Shown here piece by piece: positions 1-5,133 of a stretch of 5,628 nucleotides of DNA. Location of the stretch: the NCBI RefSeq assembly GCF_900290275.1, contig NZ_LT985324.1, forward strand, positions 52,739 through 58,366, given 5' to 3'. The translations under genes were made by a program, and so were the position numbers. Source of the stretch: Prevotella merdae (GTDB taxonomy: Bacteria > Bacteroidota > Bacteroidia > Bacteroidales > Bacteroidaceae). The notes under the pieces were generated by a model that had not been told where the DNA came from, made no database searches, and saw only the letters and a program-made list of their open reading frames with translations. Position 1 is the first letter of the stretch. Each line of letters opens with the position of its first letter.

Positions 1-4
1 ACTC

Positions 5-21
5 ACTACTGTCCAAAGAAA
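5..21. repeat. left terminal inverted repeat of the IS
   Basis: Seventeen bases that match the reverse complement of 1294-1310 at 16 positions. The transposase stop codon (6-8) lies within it. Confidence 0.85.
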
Positions 22-1184
22 TTTTCCCATAAGGTCAACTGACCATCATCGGAGTCATTCTGAGGACGTTTGGGCTTAACAAATAGCTCACCTAAAGGTT
101 TCCTTTCAAAGAGGACTTTACCAATGGCAGCAGATAATATATAAAGATTTTGATCAATATGATATACCTTCTTAGCTATGGCAAGCAGCAGATAATCGCA
201 TATGGCAATCCAAATCTGCGAGAATACAGCATTCTGGCTCGTTCCATAGAACGACTTGATATGCAGTCGTTGTTTGATCCATTTAAAGAAACATTCCACT
301 TGCCAGCGCTCTCTATAGAGTTCCGCTATAGTCAGGTAGGAATGAGTGAAATCGTTGCTCAGAAATCTATAAATGTTGCCGGTAGCATAATCCTCATAAA
401 TAACCATGCGGAGTGCGTCTGGATACCATTGTGAGGTTTTCTGTCCAGTAAGCCTAATAATGGCATCACTCACAACACCAGTCCGCTTGTCTACGGGACG
501 TTCCTCCAGCACTTCATATTTCATGTTATCCTTGGCTCTTGTTACAAAGAACGCTTGCTGACGATGAAAGTGATTAAACAGCTGCTTGAAGTCGACGTAG
601 CCTTTGTCCATGAGATAATAGCTTCCAGGCTCTACAGGAATCAAACTCATTGTCTTAGAGTCATGAACTACAGCTTCTGTAAGATAAATGAATGTCGGTA
701 TGGAACCACGCAGATCCAACAACGTATGCATCTTCACACCGCCTTTGTCATGATGCAGACGAGCCCATGGACAAAGCTGAAGGCACAACTTGATAGTGCT
801 GCTATCAAAGGCGTACACGATACCATTCACGTCAAGACGGGAAGGTTCATCTTGGTACAGCTCTCTTGCCCAAGCAATCAGTATCTGACCGAAATCATGG
901 TATATACGCCAATCCTTGGTCTCATTGATATGGGCCAAAGTGGAACGTTGGATATACTTTATTCCGCTCGAATAGAGTTTGGAAGAGAGTGCAACCAGCG
1001 TTGCATCAATGCTGCGGAGACTAACTTGGTCAGTGAACTGCGCAAAGCTCATCACCATAAACTGGTCTCTGCATTTGAACTCGATGGCATGTCTATTGCC
1101 ATTGTATCTCTTTACGCACTTGTCGAATTCATATCTTGGTATGAGCGACATGATTTGAGCGAATACGGTCTTTCCTTGATTCAT
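6..1184 (-). CDS. IS4-family transposase (DDE, DUF4372 N-terminus)
   Basis: This is the DDE transposase that cuts and joins the ends of the surrounding insertion sequence. I start it at the ATG at 1184 (392 aa), because MNQGKTVFAQIMSLIPRYEF is the usual beginning of the DUF4372 domain. An upstream in-frame ATG at 1259 would add 25 residues that do not resemble the family. In the 392-aa numbering the catalytic residues are probably D127 (in AFDSSTI), D193 (in LMDKGYVDF) and E297 (in YRERWQVECFFKWIK). The last of these matches the IS4 signature Y-x2-R-x3-E-x6-K exactly. No frameshift or internal stop is seen, so the protein may be active. The gene ends in FFGQ followed by TAG at 6-8, so its stop codon lies inside the terminal inverted repeat. 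The large plus-strand reading frames over this gene are antisense shadows. Confidence 0.93.
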   Translation of the reverse strand: MNQGKTVFAQIMSLIPRYEFDKCVKRYNGNRHAIEFKCRDQFMVMSFAQFTDQVSLRSIDATLVALSSKLYSSGIKYIQRSTLAHINETKDWRIYHDFGQILIAWARELYQDEPSRLDVNGIVYAFDSSTIKLCLQLCPWARLHHDKGGVKMHTLLDLRGSIPTFIYLTEAVVHDSKTMSLIPVEPGSYYLMDKGYVDFKQLFNHFHRQQAFFVTRAKDNMKYEVLEERPVDKRTGVVSDAIIRLTGQKTSQWYPDALRMVIYEDYATGNIYRFLSNDFTHSYLTIAELYRERWQVECFFKWIKQRLHIKSFYGTSQNAVFSQIWIAICDYLLLAIAKKVYHIDQNLYILSAAIGKVLFERKPLGELFVKPKRPQNDSDDGQLTLWENFFGQ

Positions 1185-1293
1185 GATTTCAGTCTCTTGC
1201 AATACAATTTGCAAAAGTACAAAATCAAATCTCGAAAAAATCAAATTCGTATAACTCATTGAATATAATCAATTTAAATCATGTCCAAGATTT

Positions 1294-1310
1294 TTTCTTT
1301 GGACAGCAGT
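1294..1310. repeat. right terminal inverted repeat of the IS
   Basis: Reverse complement of the left end with one mismatch. It is immediately followed by GATAGCAACTC, the proposed target duplication. The GTG used as apparent start of the next gene straddles this junction. Confidence 0.85.
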
Positions 1311-1869
1311 GATAGCAACTCTTATAATTTGCGTTGTGTTTTGTATGTTGTTATCACACAAAGAATACCGAAATTACAAGATAACGAACATTACACTTTC
1401 TGAGATTGTTATCAAAGATTCTCTTTTGAATTTGAGAAAGGGAAATAGATATTTCCTATTAGAATTCATGGTAGACTATTGCCATAGTTCTTTAACTTTT
1501 ATGGGAGGAGGTATAGAACCTGGTTTGAATGGTACAATTGAGTCAATTAAATCTATAAAAATAATAGATTCCAATGGCAATGATATATCCTCGTTGTTTC
1601 ATAATCTTACAATTGAGGACAATGATTTATGGCTCGACGATTACTTAGTTTTTTCTAAAAATTATAATATTGATTCTTTGGTAAATAGCATAAATCATCG
1701 AGATAGAAATGAAATTGGACAAAGAATTACTATTCCACGCTTATTCGTGATTGATTCTACTTCTGTAATCCCAGACTCTATTATTCTAAATTTTGGAACA
1801 CATTCTATCATTAGTAATGTCAAATATAAAAAAAGTAAGCCTTTTGTTTTAAGTACAAGTGATAGATAG
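1309..1869 (+). CDS. membrane-anchored/exported hypothetical protein, 5' end disrupted by the IS
   Basis: I do not recognise the family. The frame gives about 186 residues. It opens with a hydrophobic stretch (about residues 2-16, IATLIICVVFCMLLS) followed by charged residues, as expected for a signal peptide or N-terminal anchor. The rest is a polar, probably beta-rich domain with phrases such as DSNGNDISSLF, typical of Bacteroidales exported small proteins. The only start near the hydrophobic segment is a GTG at 1309, whose first two bases come from the IS end and third from the target. The frame stays open into the IS as far as 1255 without an ATG. The native start was therefore probably separated or replaced by the insertion. 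Expression would need the IS-made GTG or an outward promoter, and no TAnnTTTG box is visible in the IS end. Low GC content and position beside the cassette block suggest an accessory, possibly immunity-type gene, but this is speculative. Confidence 0.6.
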   Translation: MIATLIICVVFCMLLSHKEYRNYKITNITLSEIVIKDSLLNLRKGNRYFLLEFMVDYCHSSLTFMGGGIEPGLNGTIESIKSIKIIDSNGNDISSLFHNLTIEDNDLWLDDYLVFSKNYNIDSLVNSINHRDRNEIGQRITIPRLFVIDSTSVIPDSIILNFGTHSIISNVKYKKSKPFVLSTSDR

Positions 1870-1916
1870 AAATATAAAACTACGTCACAATATTCAAATA
1901 ATGAGATTTATTCTTG

Positions 1917-2199
1917 TTAGAGTTGTTCCGACCAATGGTAAGAGGAATAAACATTGTTGATGCACGGACAAGCCCTTGCGCTATCGAATACGATGCGAAT
2001 GCCGTTGGTCTTAATCTTGTCGAAATGAAGGATGTGCTTTCTTTTGGGTCACTCTCGCATACCGCTGCGTCATCTTCACATCCTTATGACCGAGCATCTT
2101 GCAGATGGTCTACATCGGCACACCTGCCTCCAGCGTAATGAGGCTGGCGAACGAGTGTCGTCACGAATGGTAGAAATAGGTAAGTCCGTTCTCTTTTCC
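1917..2199 (-). pseudogene. tyrosine recombinase C-terminal remnant (copy 1)
   Basis: Reading the minus strand from 2199 gives ENGLTYFYHS, a TGA stop, then RHSFASLITLEAGVPM, a TAG stop, and TICKMLGHKDVKMTQRYAR, continuing to a TAA at 1917-1919. This is the catalytic end of a Bacteroidales phage-type integrase. RHSF corresponds to the second-arginine H-x-x-R box (here R-H), MLGHKD holds the third catalytic histidine, and the tyrosine in QRYARV is the nucleophile position. Both stops (at 2161-2163 and 2111-2113) interrupt the conserved core and the N-terminal half is absent, so no active enzyme can be made. The final 30 or so residues (to HWSEQL) are unlike usual integrase tails and may be readthrough into unrelated DNA. 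The part above 2114 is duplicated at 5134-5219. Confidence 0.75.
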
Positions 2200-2309
2200 A
2201 CAAGCACATCGAAAGCCTTTTGGATGGAAAGCAACAACTGCTCGATGTCTTTGTTGGTCTCCACGGCTTCCTTGCTCTTGTTCTCCTTTGGCTGCTTTAG
2301 AGCTTTATG
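2173..2309 (-). pseudogene. coding remnant with coiled-coil-like helix (copy 1)
   Basis: On the minus strand a frame free of stops from 2309 reads ALKQPKENKSKEAVETNKD and goes on IEQLLLSIQKAFDVLVEKR. Nearly all third codon positions are G or C (AAG, GAG, AAC, ATC, GAC), which strongly suggests genuine past coding. The peptide is charged and helical with a heptad-like spacing of leucine and isoleucine. It has no ATG; a TAA precedes it at 2310-2312. It shifts by one frame relative to the recombinase remnant that follows it. It may be part of the same ancestral recombinase gene after an indel, or the end of another mobile-element gene. The family is not recognised. An ORF of 62 codons starting with GTG at 2264 runs on out of frame across the recombinase part and is not a real gene as it stands. 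Confidence 0.45.
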
Positions 2310-2403
2310 TTAATAAAACTACAATCACAGCAATAATACTATTGATTTTACGTTCTTTTCAAAGAAAGGGGTTGTGCAATAGTGGCTTAAAGGCTAAAAG
2401 CAC

Positions 2404-2411
2404 TACCTTTG
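2404..2411 (+). promoter_or_regulatory. Bacteroidetes -7 box of the shared promoter, copy 1
   Basis: TACCTTTG matches the Bacteroidetes -7 consensus TAnnTTTG exactly. No perfect -33 TTG is found at the usual 19-21 bp spacing; a GTG in AATAGTGGC is the nearest candidate. Transcription would begin near 2415 and give a leader of about 60 bases before the ATG at 2476. The identical box at 5424-5431 supports a real function. Confidence 0.7.
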
Positions 2412-2440
2412 TACGCAATATAACAACAATACGTTTAAGG

Positions 2441-2453
2441 TCACAATTTGTGA
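2441..2453. promoter_or_regulatory. palindrome in the leader, TCACAA-T-TTGTGA
   Basis: A perfect 13-base palindrome with one central base lies in the 5' leader, inside the 125-bp invariant block. It shares the form TCAC-N5-GTGA with a second dyad at 2510-2534. It could be an operator for a dimeric regulator or half of a recombination site. The sequence does not decide between these. Confidence 0.45.
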
Positions 2454-2475
2454 TCTCAAAAATAAAGATAGCAAT

Positions 2476-2655
2476 ATGGCAGACATAACGGAAAAGACAG
2501 AAAACGGCGAACTGGTCACAAATCGTGACCAGTTGGTTGTCATGGATAATATAGAGTCTCTAATCAAAGTGATTAGAGGACAACATAGGTATGAGAGGGA
2601 ATATAGCAACATCGTGGAAAAGCCAAATTCCCTCTACCACCCCCAATGGTACTAA
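2476..2655 (+). CDS. 59-codon gene with ORF6N-like N-terminus, truncated chimera
   Basis: It starts at the ATG 22 bases after the repeat and ends at TAA 2653-2655. Residues 23-36 (MDNIESLIKVIRGQ) match the usual start of the ORF6N DNA-binding domain, found in phage antirepressor-like and Bacteroidales mobile-element proteins. There the next residues are normally like VMLDRDLAELYGV. Here the match stops at RGQ (about 2583) and 23 unrelated residues follow. A full protein would be several-fold longer, so this is a 5' fragment fused to foreign DNA. The promoter at 2404 would transcribe it. The start is supported by the second repeat copy, where an ATG lies at exactly the same distance and the first residues are alike (MADITEK against MTDKIEK). 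It may now act only as a leader or translated entry into the genes downstream. Confidence 0.6.
   Translation: MADITEKTENGELVTNRDQLVVMDNIESLIKVIRGQHRYEREYSNIVEKPNSLYHPQWY
2510..2534. promoter_or_regulatory. 10-bp inverted repeat with 5-base spacer
   Basis: The arms AACTGGTCAC (2510-2519) and GTGACCAGTT (2525-2534) are perfectly inverted around the spacer AAATC. Its core TCAC-N5-GTGA matches the leader palindrome at 2441-2453, with centres 75 bases apart. The arm and spacer sizes would suit either an operator or a tyrosine recombinase core site. It lies within the short ORF6N-like gene and is absent from the second repeat region. Confidence 0.5.
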
Positions 2656-2773
2656 TTTTTATAAAATAAACGGATTTCAGGTATTAATACCACGAAGTAA
2701 GGGAGGTAGTAATTCTACAAGAAATGCCCAAGTCCTATCTAAAAAACAAAATGGTCAAAAGAGCAATCATTGA
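2591..2773 (+). pseudogene. C-terminal tail of an HNH-nuclease-like protein, probably a toxin remnant
   Basis: This frame lies +1 relative to the ORF6N-like gene and overlaps its end. It encodes GTNFYKINGFQVLIPRSKGG followed by SNSTRNAQVLSKKQNGQKSN and a TGA at 2771-2773. The pattern P-x-S-x-GG-x-N-x4-N-x3-L-x4-N-x2-K is that of the second half of an HNH endonuclease domain. In active family members the residues before the proline are usually D-H-I-I or similar. Here they read V-L-I, so the expected histidine is missing and the rest of the enzyme is absent. I read this as the leftover end of a polymorphic or secreted nuclease toxin. It lies 67 bp upstream of the HEAT-like gene, the order in which toxin and immunity genes normally stand. 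The ATG at 2591 may be accidental. The HNH assignment rests on motif spacing only. Confidence 0.5.
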
Positions 2774-2789
2774 CTAATTCATTGACCAA

Positions 2790-2825
2790 AAACTTGCCAA
2801 TGCCATAAATAACATTGGCAAGTTT
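2790..2825. terminator. perfect 13-bp hairpin between toxin-like tail and HEAT-like gene
   Basis: AAACTTGCCAATG (2790-2802) pairs perfectly with 2813-2825 around a 10-base loop. It is followed by TCTAAAATTTC, not a clean T-run, and ends only 15 bases before the ATG at 2841. It could be a weak or partial terminator, a leader structure, or a cassette boundary structure. A strong terminator here would cut the HEAT-like gene off from the promoter at 2404, and no other promoter box is visible in between. Confidence 0.55.
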
Positions 2826-2840
2826 CTAAAATTTCAAATA

Positions 2841-3464
2841 ATGGATAAAACAGAAACGATAGTACAATTAAAAAAATTGCTTGCAAGTAAAAAAGCGGCA
2901 GATTTGTTAAAGGCTTTTAAAAAACTTCAACGCAATTATTTCCCTGAATTTGGGAATACAGTAGTTGATATTTTCGAAGAAAGATATAAAAGAAATATAT
3001 CATGGGAAGTACAAGTTGAGGCAATTAAAATAATAGGTAAACAGCATTTGGTTAAAGCCTTACCTTTGTTAGAACAAATAGTAAAAAAAAATATGGAGCA
3101 TGATATGGTAACGATGGAAGCTGCTGCTGCATATTTCAGAATTGTTAGATTGAATATGAGAGATGTATCTCCTATCATAAAATCTTTTGGAAACATTGGC
3201 TTTTCTATTGGAGAAGGTTTTTTAAATGTTTTGGGCGAGGACAATATGACTCCTAATATAGAAGAACAAGAGTTAATAATACTGCATTTTTGGCATTTTG
3301 GTGAGAACGTGGACAAAGGAATATTAGATCCAAAATTCGGATTAGTAAAAGCTTGCCTAAAATGGCAAGCTCCCAGTGTTTCTTCTTTTATAGAATACTG
3401 TCTTACAATTAAAGATTCACGAATCAGTTCCTTGCTAAAGAAAATTGAAACTAAAGAAGTTTGA
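2841..3464 (+). CDS. HEAT-like helical protein, probable immunity protein
   Basis: This 207-residue protein is soluble, has no signal peptide or membrane segment, and is predicted all-helical from its sequence pattern. Residues 54-84 and 85-104 look like HEAT-type helix pairs: ISWEVQVEAIKIIG then KALPLLEQIVKK, followed by VTMEAAAAYFRIVRL. HEAT-like folds occur among immunity proteins of polymorphic toxin systems and also among scaffolding proteins. It directly follows an HNH-nuclease-like tail, which suggests it is the cognate inhibitor of a cytoplasmic nuclease toxin; this is inference from position and fold. The start ATG at 2841 gives a natural N-terminus (MDKTETIVQLKKLL) and no better start exists upstream. 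The gene is AT-rich, unlike the GC3-rich remnants in the repeat, which suggests separate origin. It is probably transcribed from 2404. Confidence 0.65.
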   Translation: MDKTETIVQLKKLLASKKAADLLKAFKKLQRNYFPEFGNTVVDIFEERYKRNISWEVQVEAIKIIGKQHLVKALPLLEQIVKKNMEHDMVTMEAAAAYFRIVRLNMRDVSPIIKSFGNIGFSIGEGFLNVLGEDNMTPNIEEQELIILHFWHFGENVDKGILDPKFGLVKACLKWQAPSVSSFIEYCLTIKDSRISSLLKKIETKEV

Positions 3465-3472
3465 TTTTCAGA

Positions 3473-3488
3473 GAGTGTAAAATAAACT
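3473..3488 (+). repeat. 16-base motif GAGTGTAAAATAARCT after the HEAT-like gene
   Basis: It begins 9 bases after the HEAT-like stop codon and matches 4734-4749 at 15 of 16 positions. Both copies stand just before or in the 5' arm of a hairpin that follows a plus-strand gene. It may be a relic of a shared cassette end, or chance in AT-rich sequence. Confidence 0.45.
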
Positions 3489-3490
3489 AA

Positions 3491-3532
3491 AGAGGGCTTC
3501 AAATGACCTAAAGGTTACCAGCAAGCCTCTCT
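3491..3532. terminator. bulged hairpin downstream of the HEAT-like gene
   Basis: The outer arms AGAGGGCTT (3491-3499) and AAGCCTCTCT (3523-3532) pair with one bulged base. A second short stem forms inside (TGACC with GGTTA around TAAA, 3504-3517). It is followed by CACCTTAAAAAATC, not a T-run. It plausibly ends the HEAT-like transcript but is not a textbook rho-independent terminator. The rest of the gap to 3581 shows no TAnnTTTG promoter for the next pair of genes. Confidence 0.45.
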
Positions 3533-3581
3533 CACCTTAAAAAATCTCTTAAAGTAGACTCATAATATTAAAAGAAATAAT

Positions 3582-3977
3582 ATGGGAAAATATAAATTAT
3601 TTTTTTTGTTAATGATTTTTCTATGTATCTCTTGTGGAAATAATAAAATTTCTATTAGAGTTGAAAGTGCATTAATTTCATCCTCTGATAATCAGCCCTT
3701 AAGAAGTTTAACATTAGAAAATGATTCTTTGTTATTTACATATCAGATTTCATTAAAAGATGGATATGTAGGTCTATCATCAATAAATCTAAATAGAATT
3801 AATGACGCTTATGTTATTACTTATGGAAACAGTATTATTGAAAATGAGAAGTTTCATCTACAACCCGATGCGACATATATTATATCTAATTATTCTATAC
3901 CAGACGCAAAAAGCCATGCCCTTGAGTTTAAGACCAATCCAAGAGGAAACGTAAAATCCGTTAAAGAGGTAAAATAA
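3582..3977 (+). CDS. small lipoprotein, hypothetical, possible periplasmic immunity
   Basis: This 131-residue protein begins MGKYKLFFLLMIFLCISCGN: a positive start, a hydrophobic core and a cysteine at residue 18 in a relaxed Bacteroidetes lipobox (ISC-G). It should therefore be lipid-anchored after cleavage by signal peptidase II. After the cysteine the residues are GNNK, without the acidic S-D-D/E-type signal for surface export, so a periplasm-facing location is more likely. The mature part is polar and probably beta-rich, with no recognised domain. It abuts the next gene with no gap (TAA at 3975-3977, ATG at 3978), so the two are surely one unit and probably translationally coupled. Small lipoproteins are common as immunity factors against envelope-acting toxins, but nothing in this sequence proves that role. 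It is AT-rich, like the HEAT-like gene. Confidence 0.7.
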   Translation: MGKYKLFFLLMIFLCISCGNNKISIRVESALISSSDNQPLRSLTLENDSLLFTYQISLKDGYVGLSSINLNRINDAYVITYGNSIIENEKFHLQPDATYIISNYSIPDAKSHALEFKTNPRGNVKSVKEVK

Positions 3978-4667
3978 ATGAGATTTATATTTTGTATTTT
4001 TTTGTCAGTTATAGGATTGGTTAGTTTTGGTGAAACATCTAAAAAACTTGAAAATGGTATCTATCATAATGAAACCAGTTCAAAATTGATAGAAATTAAA
4101 AATGACACACTAAAGTTCTATTCCTCCTCTTCTATAGAGGGGGAACAGAGCTTTCCTTTGGCTATTTGTCAAATAACTAAAGTCAGCGATACTTTTTTTG
4201 AGATAAATTCAATAGAAGGACCGATGCAAAGTGCTTTTAAAAACATTTTAATTATCGAAGAAGTTTCTGGTAATAAAACTCTTGCTGAAATACTTTTCAA
4301 AGTTCCGAATACAACTATGCCTATAAAGTTTAATGTTTATTGTGGAACTATTTCGTATTCTGGGATTACTGAAAAAGGGACATGTACTATAGTATTGAAT
4401 CGTAATAGAATTAATTCTCCAAAAAGTTTCAGATTTACATTCCAACCAATGTATTATACCGAAAGTAATCCCGCAGGCCAATACTTTGGTGTCTTATACT
4501 ACGAGTATCCGTATAAAGTGGATTTGAATACTGAGAAAAGTATTATTATAAATCTACCTGATGTAACAGATAAACTTTTCAATCAATATTATTTATTAGG
4601 AGAGTATATACAAGTTACACCAAATGGTATAAAATGGAGAGGTGAATACTACAAAAAGCAACAATAA
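3978..4667 (+). CDS. exported hypothetical protein, partner of the lipoprotein
   Basis: This 229-residue protein starts with a signal peptide, MRFIFCIFLSVIGLVSFG, probably cleaved before ETSKK by signal peptidase I; there is no lipobox cysteine at the right place. The mature chain is rich in aromatic, serine and threonine residues. It contains repeated beta-type phrases (LKFYSSSS, TCTIVLNRNR, KSFRFTFQPMYY, GVLYYEYPYK) and ends GEYYKKQQ, so a beta-sandwich or barrel in the periplasm is plausible. I recognise no family. Its ATG follows the lipoprotein stop directly, so the two probably act together. The long spacing to any upstream promoter box suggests readthrough or a promoter I cannot see. 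A strong hairpin follows at 4737-4786. It could be an immunity protein against a periplasmic toxin, by context only. Confidence 0.7.
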   Translation: MRFIFCIFLSVIGLVSFGETSKKLENGIYHNETSSKLIEIKNDTLKFYSSSSIEGEQSFPLAICQITKVSDTFFEINSIEGPMQSAFKNILIIEEVSGNKTLAEILFKVPNTTMPIKFNVYCGTISYSGITEKGTCTIVLNRNRINSPKSFRFTFQPMYYTESNPAGQYFGVLYYEYPYKVDLNTEKSIIINLPDVTDKLFNQYYLLGEYIQVTPNGIKWRGEYYKKQQ

Positions 4668-4733
4668 TCTTAGTGTGTTTACTATTCAATATGTCTTTGT
4701 AAACAATAATTTGTAAAAGTCCATCTTTGGTTC

Positions 4734-4749
4734 GAGTGTAAAATAAGCT
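4734..4749 (+). repeat. 16-base motif GAGTGTAAAATAARCT after the exported-protein gene
   Basis: Second occurrence of the motif seen at 3473-3488, with one difference (G for A). Its right half is the 5' arm of the hairpin at 4737-4786. Confidence 0.45.
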
Positions 4750-4786
4750 GTGTTCTACTACAATGGGTAAACACAGTTTATTTACA
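4737..4786. terminator. strong hairpin, likely two-way terminator
   Basis: Bases 4741-4754 pair with 4770-4783 over 14 bp (one G-T wobble) around a 15-base loop. Three more pairs form after a single bulged A. One side is A-rich and the other T-rich (TTTATTTACATTTC follows), so it can work in both directions. It sits exactly between the end of the plus-strand exported-protein gene and the end (4789) of the minus-strand NlpE-like remnant. Confidence 0.7.
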
Positions 4787-4788
4787 TT

Positions 4789-5133
4789 TCATTTCTTTAT
4801 TAGGGCATAGTTATCCCGATTTTCTTTTTTAGGTTCGTTACCAAACGAATCTATCAGAATAATATGGTTGCCATCCCTCACCTTATAAAAGATGTTGTCA
4901 CCGCTTGAAGGACGAACAAGCATCAGGATGTTGTAGTCAAGCACTTGGAAAGTTCCTCTTAACTTTTCCTGTTTGTTCTACTTTTCATTGTATGCCTGTA
5001 TCAACAAATAGGTACCATCAGCATTTAACGTGAGTGTTGTTTCAACATTAGGTGGTAACACTCCGTTATAAGTTCCAGCTATGGAACCCAAGCTGGCTCT
5101 ATTTCCCAAAACTGCCGTATATTCTTCAAGCTT
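4789..5133 (-). pseudogene. NlpE-like lipoprotein remnant, 5'-truncated with internal stop
   Basis: The minus-strand frame from about 5125 reads SIAGTYNGVLPPNVETTLTL then NADGTYLLIQAYNEK, a TAG at 4978-4980, and continues in frame NKQEKLRGTFQVLDYNILML to a final NYALIKK and TGA at 4789-4791. The phrases AGTY-x-GVLP and TTLTLNADGTY are characteristic of the NlpE N-terminal domain (copper-resistance and envelope-stress lipoprotein family). The cysteine pair normally between GVLP and ETTLTL (as in CADC) is missing; PNV stands there instead. The signal peptide and lipobox are absent because the left repeat edge at 5134 cuts the gene. With a premature stop, a missing start and a lost cysteine motif it is surely inactive. 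Its fall into the recombinase fragment shows that DNA rearranged here. Confidence 0.7.

Larger units (their letters stand above)
5..1310 (-). mobile_element. IS4-family insertion sequence, complete
   Basis: This is a 1.3-kb element bounded by imperfect terminal inverted repeats and filled by one transposase gene on the minus strand. The ends read ACTRCTGTCCAAAGAAA inward, at 5-21 and, reverse-complemented, at 1294-1310, with one mismatch (A against G). The inverted match continues 2 bp further out, to 3 and 1312, so the exact boundary is uncertain. I chose 5 and 1310 because bases 1-4 (ACTC) then equal the last four bases of the right flank GATAGCAACTC (1311-1321). That fits an 11-bp target duplication, within the range known for the IS4 family. 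The left duplication is cut off by the window edge, so this is inference. The element lies at the 5' end of the gene at 1309-1869. Confidence 0.85.
2114..2454. repeat. 341-bp direct repeat, copy 1
   Basis: It matches 5134-5474 in the same orientation at a constant offset of 3,020 bases, with no gaps and 14 mismatches by eye (about 96% identity). The mismatches all lie in the first 216 bases, which hold the recombinase and coiled-coil remnants. Bases 2330-2454 (125 bp), which carry the promoter and leader, are identical in both copies. The left edge is sharp, inside the GVP codons of the recombinase remnant. Beyond the right edge, similarity decays but spacing is kept to the ATG 22 bases downstream. 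Confidence 0.95.

Noticed and set aside
150..1262. Two plus-strand open frames (150-434 and 555-1262)
   Set aside because: They are antisense to the well-supported transposase, and their residues have no recognisable motif.
1901..1960. An ATG giving MRFILVRVV, resembling the start of the exported protein at 3978 (both begin ATGAGATTTAT)
   Set aside because: The frame ends after about 19 codons, and the match is only some 11 bases in AT-rich DNA. It might be the truncated start of a second gene behind 1309-1869, but support is too thin.
2032..2313. Plus-strand open frames in the two repeats (2032-2313 and 5052-5333) with near-identical peptides
   Set aside because: They are the antisense of the recombinase and coiled-coil remnants. 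Their likeness only reflects the DNA repeat.
3061..3068. TACCTTTG, a perfect -7 box inside the HEAT-like gene
   Set aside because: It lies within coding sequence, has no properly spaced -33 element and faces no gene start nearby. It is probably chance.
2936..3502. 188-codon minus-strand open frame
   Set aside because: It is antisense to the HEAT-like gene, which has a better composition and start. Serine- and isoleucine-rich shadow peptides are usual here.
4248..4481. 77-codon minus-strand open frame
   Set aside because: It is a shadow of the exported-protein gene, with no motif.
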